From the NCBI GenBank assembly GCA_035626855.1, contig DASPMW010000049.1, positions 1-19,362 on the forward strand: 19,362 nt of DNA. Direction: 5' to 3'. A program made the position numbers and the translations under genes. Origin of the DNA: JAPWJZ01 sp035626855. Its GTDB lineage: Bacteria > Pseudomonadota > Alphaproteobacteria > Micavibrionales > UBA2020. Below the pieces are notes generated by a model, which saw only the letters and a list, made by a program, of their open reading frames with translations, did no database searches and had not been told where the DNA came from. Positions 1 through 7,162 of this stretch are shown piece after piece (position 1 is the stretch's first letter; every line of letters starts with the position of its first letter).

Positions 1-24
1 TCCGCCAGTTTTTCAAGCCGGTCC

Positions 25-276
25 ATGCCCCGCAAAATCCCGTCACCCGGTATCCTGCATGAATTGCCCGACGACCTGCGCCGGATGCTGCAGGCGGATG
101 CCGGCGCGCTTAACGGCTGGGAAGAAACGACGCCCATCGCGCGCAACGAATGGATCTGCTGGGTCTCCTCCGCCAAAAAGGACGACACCCGCGCCAAACG
201 CATCTCCCGCGCGCGCGAAGATCTGGCCAAGGGCAAGCGCCGCCCCTGCTGCTGGCCCGGCTGCCCGCATCGCTAG
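25..276 (+). CDS. YdeI/OmpD-associated (OmdA) C-terminal type small protein
   Basis: The 83-residue product resembles the short stand-alone versions of the YdeI/OmpD-associated 'bacteriocin-protection' C-terminal domain: a helical segment starting LPDDLRRML, a central NEWICWVSSAKK motif, the TRAKRISRAREDLAKGKRR segment, and a Cys-rich tail CCWPGCPHR. The tail with three cysteines and a His looks like a possible metal site, but that is inference. The molecular function of the family is not established. No stop codon interrupts the frame back to base 1 and there is no clear Shine-Dalgarno before this ATG, so the true start could lie upstream of the window; the length nevertheless fits short homologues. 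Family assignment is by recall of motifs, fairly sure; function unknown. Confidence 0.7.
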   Translation: MPRKIPSPGILHELPDDLRRMLQADAGALNGWEETTPIARNEWICWVSSAKKDDTRAKRISRAREDLAKGKRRPCCWPGCPHR

Positions 277-320
277 GGCAGCCATATTGCGAAAGGCAGC
301 GCTGTTTGCAAAGATAGGGC

Positions 321-803
321 ATGAAAAAAACGTTTTTATTGTTATCGGTTTTCCTCGGCATTCTCGCCCTCTGCGCTTTCGCCAAGGAGGCGCATGAGAA
401 GCCCGATTTTGACGCGGCGCTACAAAGCCATTTCAGGTCCATCCGCGAGCGCGATATCGGCGCCTTCCGGGCCCATCTGACAAAAAGCGAGACGCTGTAC
501 ACGATCGTCCAGAACGGGCACGCCTTCACGACACCTGCGGAGATCGCCGCCATTCATGAGGAGTGGTTCCGGGACGGCAACTGGGTCTGGGAAGGAAAAG
601 TGGTGCATAAGGTTGTTGGTGAAGACATGGCCTTAGCCGTGGTGAAATACAGCTACCGCGCGAAGCCGGCGGACCCACCCGTCGAATCATGGCTCACTTA
701 TGTCTTTGCTCTGGAAGACGGCGCGTGGAAGATCATTCATGACCAGAATACCGCGCTGGATTTCGCGGCCTTTTCCAAATCCCTGTCCTCCGGAACCAAG
801 TGA
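321..803 (+). CDS. Secreted NTF2-like / SnoaL-type (DUF4440-like) protein
   Basis: The 160-residue product begins with a clear signal peptide (MKKTF, then a hydrophobic run to about residue 21 ending CAFA-KE), so it is expected in the periplasm. The rest has the layout of a small cone-shaped NTF2-like fold: an N-terminal helix with FRSIRERDIGAFRAHL, a middle region with VWEGKVVHKVVGEDMALAVVKYSY, and a closing strand pair WLTYVFALEDGAWKIIHDQNTAL, where 'DGAWKIIHDQNT' is typical of SnoaL/DUF4440 proteins. Members bind or convert small ligands, but no catalytic residue can be assigned here. It lies 44 bp after the preceding gene and 21 bp before the receiver gene on the same strand, so the three may be co-transcribed. 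Fold call good, function unknown. Confidence 0.72.
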   Translation: MKKTFLLLSVFLGILALCAFAKEAHEKPDFDAALQSHFRSIRERDIGAFRAHLTKSETLYTIVQNGHAFTTPAEIAAIHEEWFRDGNWVWEGKVVHKVVGEDMALAVVKYSYRAKPADPPVESWLTYVFALEDGAWKIIHDQNTALDFAAFSKSLSSGTK

Positions 804-824
804 CCGCCCCGGCGTAAGCGAAGG

Positions 825-1238
825 ATGATGTCGCAACCCTGCATCCTCATGGTCGAATCAGACCCCCTGATCCGCTTCCCCGTCGCCGAATACCTGCGCG
901 ACTGCGGCTACCGTGTCGTGGAAGTGGTGAGCACGGACGAGGCGGAGGCGGTGCTGACGCAAGGCGGGCTGAAGGCGCATGTGGTGCTGGCGCATGTCGA
1001 GAGCATCGGCAAGATGGATGGCTTCGCGCTCGCGCGCTGGATGCGGGAAAACAAGCCCGATGTGCGGGTCGTGCTCTCGGCCACACCCGAGCGGGTGACG
1101 ACCGAGGCCGGGAAACTCTGTAGCCAGGGCCCCGCGATCGAAAAACCCTATCATCACCAGTTCGTGCTGGAGCGCATCAAGCGCGAGCTGGCCGAACGCG
1201 AACGGCAGAAGCACAAGCAGCAGAATCAGGCGTCCTGA
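825..1238 (+). CDS. Degenerate CheY-like receiver domain protein
   Basis: This 137-residue single-domain protein follows the receiver fold: strand 1 with the acidic patch (VESD, Glu11 and Asp13), a GMDG-like turn seen here as GKMDG (62-66), VVLSAT with the conserved Ser/Thr at residue 85, and the conserved Lys in EKPY at residue 107. The position that normally carries the phospho-accepting Asp (…TDV-x-MPG-x-MDG in related alphaproteobacterial receivers) is His57 here (codon CAT at 993-995), so ordinary Asp phosphorylation seems lost. The charged, Gln/Lys-rich C-terminus (ERERQKHKQQNQ) has no output domain. Tandem ATGs at 825 and 828 both follow AAGG closely; the choice between them is uncertain. 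No histidine kinase is nearby. A palindromic repeat follows directly. Confidence 0.8.
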   Translation: MMSQPCILMVESDPLIRFPVAEYLRDCGYRVVEVVSTDEAEAVLTQGGLKAHVVLAHVESIGKMDGFALARWMRENKPDVRVVLSATPERVTTEAGKLCSQGPAIEKPYHHQFVLERIKRELAERERQKHKQQNQAS

Positions 1239-1241
1239 AAA

Positions 1242-1318
1242 TTGTCATCCTGAGCGCAGCGAAGGATCTCTCTTTATTTACGAGGAGAAGGAGACCCTTC
1301 GCTGCGTCAGGATGACAA
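1242..1318. repeat. Long palindromic dispersed repeat, copy 1
   Basis: The arms are 1242-1270 (starting TTGTCATCCTGAGCGCAGCG) and 1291-1318. They pair over about 28 bp with one bulged G and one mismatch, around a 20-nt AT-rich loop. The core TCATCCTGAGCG-AGCGAAGGATCT is a dispersed intergenic palindrome seen in many proteobacterial genomes. A second copy ends this window. It sits between convergent genes (receiver on +, SGNH protein on -) and could act as a bidirectional transcription stop or mRNA 3'-end protector, although no T-run follows the stem. Confidence 0.85.
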
Positions 1319-1320
1319 GG

Positions 1321-2412
1321 TTACTGCAGCTTCATCCCGAAATCATTCGGCCCTTTGTCGCCCGGCAGGCCGAGGATCTTCCGCTGGATCCAGTCGCCGA
1401 CATTGTCCTTGTAATGGTCGGTATCCCAGAAATATTTCATCTGCGTCGTTTTGTCGCCGGGCGGCGGCAGCTGTTCTGAGGTCACGCTGTTTTCGGTGGC
1501 GAAATCCCAAAGCGGATAGGGTGTACCGCGCGTGATGGTGGCAACGCGCCTTTTCCAGTCTTCGAACATCTCCCACTTCCCGTCCTCCCGGATGCGGTCG
1601 AGGTTGGAGCGGTGAACGGGGTTGATGTAAATGACGAGGTCTATTTTATGCGCCTCGCAAAAATTCAGGATGGCGCGGTACTGGGCGAAAGTGTCGTCGC
1701 CGGGCGCGTCAGAATAGTTAAAGCTGAATTCCTTCGCGCCCAGGATTTGCGCGTTGGGCGAGCGCATGAAATGCGCATGCACGCCGTCCTTCTTCTGCCG
1801 CCATGCCGCCTCGTTATGCAGCTTGTGGCCATTCGCTTCCGGGAATGAATGGCGCTCGGGATGCTTGATGTAGCGCAAATGCTTCAGCGCGACGCGCAGC
1901 GTGTCAAGCGTGACGAGCGTGCCGTAAGTATTGGCGAAGGCATTGACCGGGTCGAGCGCATCGGCCGCGACGCGCGCCTCGTCGAAATTGCGGTTCTCCA
2001 GCTTCATGGTATTGAAACCGATGAAGTCGAGAGCCAGAACGGCCTTTTTCAGCGGATGTACTTTTTGCGCAAATTCCAGCATCAGCCGCAATTCACGGAT
2101 CGTGGTCCCCGAGAGCGCGGCGTTGTAAACATTCAGCCCCGGATAAAATTCAGCGCGTGGATTGATGCCGATATCGGTGCGCGACGAGCCGAGGATAATC
2201 GCGTCCGGCTTCACGCGCTTGATGCGCTCCGTCTTATGGATGCGGGCATAGGTATCGGACGCCGGATAAATTTCTCCGGGCTTCCAGTCGCGATAGATGC
2301 CATAGGGATCAATCAGGTAATTCGCAGCTGCCAGCGTGCCGACCACGGCAATCATGATGCCGAGCACGAATTGCAGGTAGCGGATGCTTTGCTTTTCCAC
2401 AGGTGTTTCCAT
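1321..2412 (-). CDS. SGNH/DltD-AlgX-like membrane-anchored partner of the MBOAT acyltransferase
   Basis: The product is 363 residues with one N-terminal membrane anchor (about 12-34) followed by an extracytoplasmic domain. An SGNH-hydrolase-like pattern is visible: block I ILGSSRTD (73-80, Ser76/Ser77 candidate nucleophile), an SGTT turn at 101-104, and a C-terminal DTDHYKDNVG (330-339) carrying the Asp and His expected for the catalytic dyad. Such proteins (DltD, AlgJ/AlgX and relatives) work with an MBOAT protein to move acetyl or other acyl groups onto an exported polymer. The start follows the stop of the MBOAT gene by 3 bp, so the two are translationally linked. The acceptor polymer cannot be told from the sequence; no glycosyltransferase genes are adjacent. 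Confidence 0.8.
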   Translation of the reverse strand: METPVEKQSIRYLQFVLGIMIAVVGTLAAANYLIDPYGIYRDWKPGEIYPASDTYARIHKTERIKRVKPDAIILGSSRTDIGINPRAEFYPGLNVYNAALSGTTIRELRLMLEFAQKVHPLKKAVLALDFIGFNTMKLENRNFDEARVAADALDPVNAFANTYGTLVTLDTLRVALKHLRYIKHPERHSFPEANGHKLHNEAAWRQKKDGVHAHFMRSPNAQILGAKEFSFNYSDAPGDDTFAQYRAILNFCEAHKIDLVIYINPVHRSNLDRIREDGKWEMFEDWKRRVATITRGTPYPLWDFATENSVTSEQLPPPGDKTTQMKYFWDTDHYKDNVGDWIQRKILGLPGDKGPNDFGMKLQ

Positions 2413-2415
2413 GGG

Positions 2416-3936
2416 TCAGAACTGGAAGTAGATAAAGGCGTTCACGCGGGTCAGGAACAACAGCGCGACAGTACCCATCACCGCAACCGCCGCGCCCCAG
2501 GCAAAGCCGGGCTGCCAGGTATAGCGCGACGGTTTGTCCCCCTTCGCGGCGCCCGTGATGTCGAGAGCGAGCCGACGGCCCATGAGGTCATGCGCCGTCG
2601 GGCCGAACAGTGCGACCGCGAACACCGCCCAGAACAGAAGCCAGCGGTCGCTGAGCTGCAGCAGCTTCGAGCCGGTCTGCGCGACGTTGAGGCCAAGATG
2701 CGACAGGGCCGTGCCCAGCCCGCCGGAGGGGTTGCGCAGCGCGATGCCGTTCATATTCGCCATGCCGCGCAGCATGCTTTGCGCCGTTTCCATGCTGTCG
2801 GCGCGGAAGAACACCCAGGCGCAGATGACCGCGACCAGCGTAATCGCGCGCGCGAGTCCGCGCGGCAGGGTTATTCCGGTTTTTTCCCAGGCATGATGGA
2901 TGCCAAGGAATATGCCGTGTAGCCCGCCCCAGACGAGAAAGGTCCAGTTCGCCCCGTGCCACAGCCCCCCGAGCAGCATGGTCAGCAGCAGGTTTGTGTA
3001 ACGCCGCAGGCTGCCGCGGCGGTTGCCGCCCAGCGGGATATATAGATAGTCGCGCAAAAACCGCGACAGCGTGATATGCCAGCGCCGCCAGAATTCGGTG
3101 ATGCTGGCGGATTTATAGGGCGCGTAGAAATTAAGCGGCAGCTGGATGCCGAACATGGCCGCAATGCCGATCGCCATTTCGGAATAACCCGAAAAATCGA
3201 AATAGATCTGCAGCGAATAGGCGACGCTACCAAGCCAGCTTTCAAAAAAGTCCGGCGCGGCGCCGCGCGCGACGGCGGCAAAGATCGGGTCGGCGATCTC
3301 GCCCATATTGTCGGCCATGCAGACCTTCTTGAACAGCCCGATGATGAACAGGCTAAAGCCCGCCGCCACCATGTTCCATTGCACCCGCCCCGCGTCGCGC
3401 TTCATGAATTGCGGGATGATGTCGCGGTGATGCACGATCGGCCCCGCGATCAGCTGCGGGAAGAATGTAATGAACAAGCCGTAATGCAGGAAATTCGGCT
3501 CCTCCGTCTCCCGGCGGTAGCTGTCAACGAGCCAGGCGATTTTCTGGAAGGTAAAGAACGAGATGCCAAGCGGCAGCAGGATATCCGGAACGGTGTATTC
3601 TCCGCCTGCCATGTTGAGCGTGCGGAAGAAAAGCCCGGTATATTTATAATAGAACAGCGCGGCGAGGTTGGCCGCGATCCCGAAAATCAGGAGATTGCGC
3701 CGTTTCACGCGCCCCATCCTCCGGCGCGACAGCGTCATGCCGACCGCATAGTTGAAGGCGAGCGAGAGAAGCACGATGACCAGGTAGACCGGCTTGAACC
3801 AGCCGTAAAAGAACAGCGATGCCGCGAACAGCCAGGTGAACGCAACCTCTCGGCCAGCCCGCGCCTGCAGCGCGTAATAGACGCACCAGGTCACGGGCAG
3901 GAACAAGCCGACGAACATCCATGAACTGAACAGCAT
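2416..3936 (-). CDS. MBOAT family O-acyltransferase (AlgI/DltB-like)
   Basis: A 506-residue polytopic membrane protein of the membrane-bound O-acyltransferase family. Visible signatures are FFYGWFKPVYL near the N-terminus, LPLGISFFTFQ (121-131), FFPQLIAGPI (158-167), FDFSGYSEMAIG (247-257), the block FWRRWHITLSRFLRDYLYIP (282-301) and GLWHGANW (324-331) with the catalytic His327; His287 is the second conserved histidine. It is expected to transfer acyl groups across the inner membrane to the SGNH partner encoded immediately downstream. The frame extends to 3999, but MLFSSWMFVG at 3936 is the typical family start and is preceded by a purine-rich AGGGCAGGGCA, so I place the start there. It diverges from the cydA-like gene, leaving a 274-bp shared promoter region. 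Confidence 0.92.
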   Translation of the reverse strand: MLFSSWMFVGLFLPVTWCVYYALQARAGREVAFTWLFAASLFFYGWFKPVYLVIVLLSLAFNYAVGMTLSRRRMGRVKRRNLLIFGIAANLAALFYYKYTGLFFRTLNMAGGEYTVPDILLPLGISFFTFQKIAWLVDSYRRETEEPNFLHYGLFITFFPQLIAGPIVHHRDIIPQFMKRDAGRVQWNMVAAGFSLFIIGLFKKVCMADNMGEIADPIFAAVARGAAPDFFESWLGSVAYSLQIYFDFSGYSEMAIGIAAMFGIQLPLNFYAPYKSASITEFWRRWHITLSRFLRDYLYIPLGGNRRGSLRRYTNLLLTMLLGGLWHGANWTFLVWGGLHGIFLGIHHAWEKTGITLPRGLARAITLVAVICAWVFFRADSMETAQSMLRGMANMNGIALRNPSGGLGTALSHLGLNVAQTGSKLLQLSDRWLLFWAVFAVALFGPTAHDLMGRRLALDITGAAKGDKPSRYTWQPGFAWGAAVAVMGTVALLFLTRVNAFIYFQF

Positions 3937-4008
3937 CTGATTGCCCTGCCCTGAAACGGCCCTCAACTTAATCCTGCCTCCGCAGGCTCGCAATACCATA
4001 GTAAACGA

Positions 4009-4032
4009 AGGGCTGAATATGAAAACAGCCCT
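4009..4032. other. Small hairpin in the divergent promoter region
   Basis: AGGGCTG (4009-4015) and CAGCCCT (4026-4032) form a perfect 7-bp stem around a 10-nt A/T-rich loop, in the 274-bp gap between the MBOAT and cytochrome bd genes. No T-run follows on either strand. It could be an operator or a leader structure; nothing decides between these. Confidence 0.35.
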
Positions 4033-4142
4033 ACAAATCAGGGCCGGTTTCGTCCTTTAAGAAGGAACATGAGGAATGATAGCCGGTTAGCGCCGCGGTA
4101 CCGCAACCAGCACGCAACCGGTGCGGTTTCAAGTGCGGGAAG

Positions 4143-4188
4143 TGCTTGCAGCGCAAGCATTGACAGCCTGTCGCAACGCGTGTCATTG
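4143..4188 (+). promoter_or_regulatory. Candidate promoter and operator of the cytochrome bd operon
   Basis: A perfect inverted repeat TGCTTGC-AGC-GCAAGCA (4143-4159) directly abuts and touches a consensus -35 TTGACA (4160-4165). Seventeen bases later lies a weak -10 candidate, TCATTG (4183-4188). This is about 22 bp upstream of the start codon. A dyad abutting the -35 suggests a dimeric transcription factor, but it does not match the FNR (TTGAT-N4-ATCAA) consensus and I cannot name the regulator. Confidence 0.4.
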
Positions 4189-4210
4189 CTGGGGCCGGAA
4201 GGGGAATTCC

Positions 4211-5617
4211 ATGAATATCGACAGTCTCGACCCGCTGCTGCTCGCGCGCATCCAGTTCGCCTTCACGATCAGCTTTCACATCGTCTTCCCGGCCTTCACG
4301 ATCGGGCTTGCCAGCTTTCTGGCCGTGGTCGAGGGGCGGTGGCTGATGACAAGGGATGACCGCTACCGCGACATATATAAATTCTGGGTCAAGATCTTCG
4401 CGGTTGCCTTTGGCATGGGCGTCGTCTCGGGCGTGGTCATGTCTTACCAGTTCGGCACAAACTGGTCGGTATTTTCCGACCGCGTGGCGAATGTGCTGGG
4501 GCCGCTGCTGGCCTTCGAGGTGCTAACGGCCTTTTTCCTCGAGGCGTCGTTCCTTGGCATCATGCTGTTCGGCTGGGGCCGCGTCAGCGAAAAAATGCAT
4601 TTTGCCTCGACCTGCATCGTCGCTATCGGCACGCTGATATCCGCCTTCTGGATCCTGGCCGCGAACAGCTGGATGCAGACGCCGCAGGGGTTCGAAATCG
4701 CGGCGGATGGCCGCCTCCACCCGACCAACTGGCTCGAGATTATTTTCAACCCGTCTTTTCCGTTCCGCTTCGCGCATATGGTGACGGCGGCATATCTTGC
4801 GACCGCCTTCGTCGTCGGCGGCGTCGGCGCCTTTTACCTGTGGCGCCAGCGGCACTTGCCGCAGGCGCGCGTCATGCTCGGCATGGCCGCGATCATGGCG
4901 GCCCTCGTCGCGCCGCTGCAGATCTTTATCGGCGACCTGCACGGCCTCAATACGCTCAAGCACCAGCCCGCCAAGATCGCGGCGATGGAGGGCCTTTATG
5001 AAACCGGTAAATCCATTCCGCTGCTGCTGTTCGGCTGGCCCGACGAAGTGGGCGAGAAAATGAACCACGCGCTGGAGGTACCTGGTCTCGCGAGCCTGAT
5101 CCTCACCCATAGCTATGACGGAGAGGTGCGCGGATTGAAGGACTGGCCGAAGGCCGAGCGCCCGCCCGTCGCGCCGGTGTTCTGGTCGTTCCGCGTCATG
5201 GTCGGCATCGGCGTCCTGATGGCGCTCATTGGGTTCGCCAGCGCGGTTGCCCATTTCCGCCGCCGCCTGTTCGACACGGGCTGGCTGCAACTCTGGTGGA
5301 TGGGCATGATGCCGACAGGGTTTATCGCGCTGCTTGCCGGCTGGTTCGTGACCGAGATCGGCCGCCAGCCCTGGGTCGCCTATGGCATCATCCGCACGGC
5401 GGAGAGCGTCACGCCCGCGCTCGTCGGACCGCAGGTCGCCTGGTCGCTCGTGTCTTTCATCGTTATGTACACCTTAGTCTTCGGTGCGGGCAGCTGGTAT
5501 ATCCTGCTCCTCATTCGCCGCGGCATCCCCATGGCGGAAGCGAAGGAGCAGTATTACAAGCCGGGCATGGAGGCGACTGCAGCCAAGGGCGCGACAGGGG
5601 AGAAGCAGCATGTTTGA
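4211..5617 (+). CDS. cydA: Cytochrome bd-type (cyanide-insensitive, CIO class) quinol oxidase subunit I
   Basis: A 468-residue inner-membrane subunit that oxidises quinol and carries the three haems. Haem ligands visible by alignment with E. coli CydA are His23 (His19 in E. coli), His189 in FAHM (His186) and Met330 in FRVMVG (Met393). The acidic pair Glu103/Glu111 in FEVLTAFFLEASF and the GRQPW quinol-site motif (384-388) are also present. At 468 residues with a short Q-loop it is shorter than E. coli CydA (about 520), as in the CIO branch. The frame is open further upstream, but ATG 4211 has a strong GGAAGGGGAA ribosome-binding site and the usual N-terminus. It overlaps the subunit II gene by 8 bp. 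Expected role: low-oxygen or inhibitor-resistant respiration. Confidence 0.95.
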   Translation: MNIDSLDPLLLARIQFAFTISFHIVFPAFTIGLASFLAVVEGRWLMTRDDRYRDIYKFWVKIFAVAFGMGVVSGVVMSYQFGTNWSVFSDRVANVLGPLLAFEVLTAFFLEASFLGIMLFGWGRVSEKMHFASTCIVAIGTLISAFWILAANSWMQTPQGFEIAADGRLHPTNWLEIIFNPSFPFRFAHMVTAAYLATAFVVGGVGAFYLWRQRHLPQARVMLGMAAIMAALVAPLQIFIGDLHGLNTLKHQPAKIAAMEGLYETGKSIPLLLFGWPDEVGEKMNHALEVPGLASLILTHSYDGEVRGLKDWPKAERPPVAPVFWSFRVMVGIGVLMALIGFASAVAHFRRRLFDTGWLQLWWMGMMPTGFIALLAGWFVTEIGRQPWVAYGIIRTAESVTPALVGPQVAWSLVSFIVMYTLVFGAGSWYILLLIRRGIPMAEAKEQYYKPGMEATAAKGATGEKQHV

Positions 5618-6632
5618 TTTTTCATCCGCCATCGACCTGCCGTTCATCTGGGGCGGGCTCATCGCGGCAGCAGTGTTTTTATATGTGCTGCTGGACGGCT
5701 TCGATCTCGGCGTCGGCATCCTGTTCCCGTTCGCCCCGTCGGATAAATGCCGAAACCGCATGATGAACTCGATTGCCCCCTTCTGGGATGGCAATGAGAC
5801 CTGGCTGGTGCTGGGCGGCGGCGGGCTGTTTGCGGCCTTCCCGCTCGCTTATGCCGTGCTCATGCCGGCGTTTTACATTCCCGTCATCATCATGCTGCTT
5901 TGCCTCATCATGCGCGGGGTCGCGCTCGAATTCCGTTTCAAGGAAGACGGCAGGGCGCGGCGCATCTGGGATTACGCCTTTCACTTCGGCTCGCTTGGCG
6001 CAGGGTTTTTCCAGGGCACCATTCTCGGCGCCTTCGTGCAGGGGGTCGCGGTGACGGGTCGCGATTTCACGGGCGGTCCCTTCGACTGGGCGACCGGCTT
6101 CAGCGTCATGACCGGCATCGCGCTGGTCTTCGGCTATGCGCTGCTCGGGTCATGCTGGCTGGTGATGAAGACCGAGGACGTCACGCAGGACTGGGCGCGC
6201 CGCGTCGCTGCCTATGTGCTTGGCTTCGTCGGCATCTTCATGGCGGCAGTCAGCGCCTGTATGCCGCTGATCAACGACGACATCCGCGTCTTCTGGTTTT
6301 CGATGCCGAATTTCTGGCTGCTGCTGCCGGTGCCGGTGATTACCGCCGCGCTGTTCCTGCTGATCTGGCGGGAGCTGCGGCTGGCGCGGAATGATGGGCG
6401 GCCGTTCCTTGCGGCGATCGGCGTGTTCCTGATGGGCTATGCGGGTCTCGCCTTGAGCCTCTATCCCTATATCGTGCCTTTCCAGTTCACGCTGAAAGAA
6501 GCGGCGGCGGGCGGACCGAGCCTCTCGCTGATGCTGGTGGGGGTTGCGCCCTTGCTGCCGCTCATATTAGGGTACACAGGTTATTGCTATTACCTCTTCC
6601 GCGGGAAGGCTTCGCATGAAAACGCTTACTGA
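5610..6632 (+). CDS. cydB: Cytochrome bd-type (CIO class) quinol oxidase subunit II
   Basis: A 340-residue polytopic subunit, partner of the haem-bearing subunit I in the inner membrane. Family signatures are WGGLIAAAVFLYVLLDGFDLGVG (14-36; the Asp at 29 matches a conserved family residue), PFWDGNETWLVLGGGGLFAAFP (57-78, with Asp60 and Glu63), a long hydrophobic segment around 82-110, and the C-terminal SLYPYIVPFQFTLKEAA. The start is set at 5610 because it overlaps the end of subunit I by 8 bp, follows AGGGGAGAAG, and gives the usual N-terminus; the frame is open upstream but inside subunit I coding sequence. Its 3' end overlaps the small-subunit gene by 17 bp. Confidence 0.95.
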   Translation: MFDFSSAIDLPFIWGGLIAAAVFLYVLLDGFDLGVGILFPFAPSDKCRNRMMNSIAPFWDGNETWLVLGGGGLFAAFPLAYAVLMPAFYIPVIIMLLCLIMRGVALEFRFKEDGRARRIWDYAFHFGSLGAGFFQGTILGAFVQGVAVTGRDFTGGPFDWATGFSVMTGIALVFGYALLGSCWLVMKTEDVTQDWARRVAAYVLGFVGIFMAAVSACMPLINDDIRVFWFSMPNFWLLLPVPVITAALFLLIWRELRLARNDGRPFLAAIGVFLMGYAGLALSLYPYIVPFQFTLKEAAAGGPSLSLMLVGVAPLLPLILGYTGYCYYLFRGKASHENAY

Positions 6633-6738
6633 AAAACAGCGGCAGTGGGCCTGGTTCGGCGCGCTCTGGTGCGCGGGCCTCGCCAGCGCTTACCTGATCG
6701 CAGGTTTCCTGAAACTGCTCATGCATATCGGGCGCTAG
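6616..6738 (+). CDS. DUF2474-like small subunit of the cytochrome bd oxidase (CydX-like)
   Basis: A 40-residue single-pass membrane protein: a charged N-terminus MKTLTEKQRQ, then WAWFGALWCAGLASAYLIAG and a short LKLLMHIGR tail. The opening overlaps the end of subunit II by 17 bp and is preceded by GGGAAGG, about 6 bp before the ATG. In CIO-type operons a DUF2474 family peptide of about 40 residues with a W-x(5)-W pattern occupies this position and is thought to do for CIO what CydX does for cytochrome bd-I: stabilise the complex and haem binding. The position, size and tryptophan pattern fit. It is easily missed because of its length. Confidence 0.82.
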   Translation: MKTLTEKQRQWAWFGALWCAGLASAYLIAGFLKLLMHIGR

Positions 6739-6739
6739 G

Positions 6740-7159
6740 ATGCAGGGCGAGACTTTTACTTATCCGCTGACCATTCTCGAGCGCCATCTCGACACGTTTT
6801 CGCATGTCAATAATGCGACCTACCTTGAAATCCTTGAGGAAGCGCGCTGGGACATCATTGCGAAGCGCGGCTATACGATTGACGATATCCGGCAAAAGGG
6901 CATCGGCCCTGTGATCCTCGGCTTTACGGTCAAGTTTTTGAAGGAGCTGAAGCTGCGGCAGGAGATACGGGTGGAAACCCGCGTGGTGTCCTACGCCAAG
7001 AAAATCTGCACGATGGAGCAGAACATCTATAACGCAGCGAATGAGTTATGCTTTGAGAGCAGCCTGACCCTGGGGTTGATGGACATGACCGCGCGGAAAC
7101 TGATCCTGCCGACGCCCGACTGGCTTCATGCGATCGGCGTCGCGCCGCAGGCCGCTTAA
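6740..7159 (+). CDS. Hotdog-fold acyl-CoA thioesterase (YbgC/4HBT type)
   Basis: The 139-residue product has the hotdog thioesterase motif RHLDTFSHVNNATYLEILEEAR near the N-terminus, with the catalytic Asp18 followed by His22 and Asn24/Asn25, and continues as GPVILGFTVKFLKELKL and VETRVVSYAKKI, typical of 4-hydroxybenzoyl-CoA thioesterase relatives. It hydrolyses an acyl-CoA thioester; the substrate is not evident. The start comes 1 bp after the small-subunit stop, so it is the last gene of the oxidase operon, though a functional link to respiration is not obvious. Its stop is only 3 bp from the stop of the convergent L,D-transpeptidase gene, with no terminator hairpin between. Confidence 0.88.
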   Translation: MQGETFTYPLTILERHLDTFSHVNNATYLEILEEARWDIIAKRGYTIDDIRQKGIGPVILGFTVKFLKELKLRQEIRVETRVVSYAKKICTMEQNIYNAANELCFESSLTLGLMDMTARKLILPTPDWLHAIGVAPQAA

Positions 7160-7162
7160 GCG

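Noticed and set aside
1849..3924. Long forward frames (1849-2922 and 3076-3924) opposite the SGNH and MBOAT genes
   Set aside because: Composition and lack of motifs mark them as antisense shadows of the acyltransferase pair.
4069..4359. Possible leader peptide frame starting at 4069 before cydA
   Set aside because: It runs out of frame deep into cydA and has no conserved features; ATGAGGAATGATAG looks incidental.
7160..7162. Terminator between the thioesterase and L,D-transpeptidase genes
   Set aside because: Only 3 bp separate the convergent stops and no hairpin with a T-run is visible on either side.
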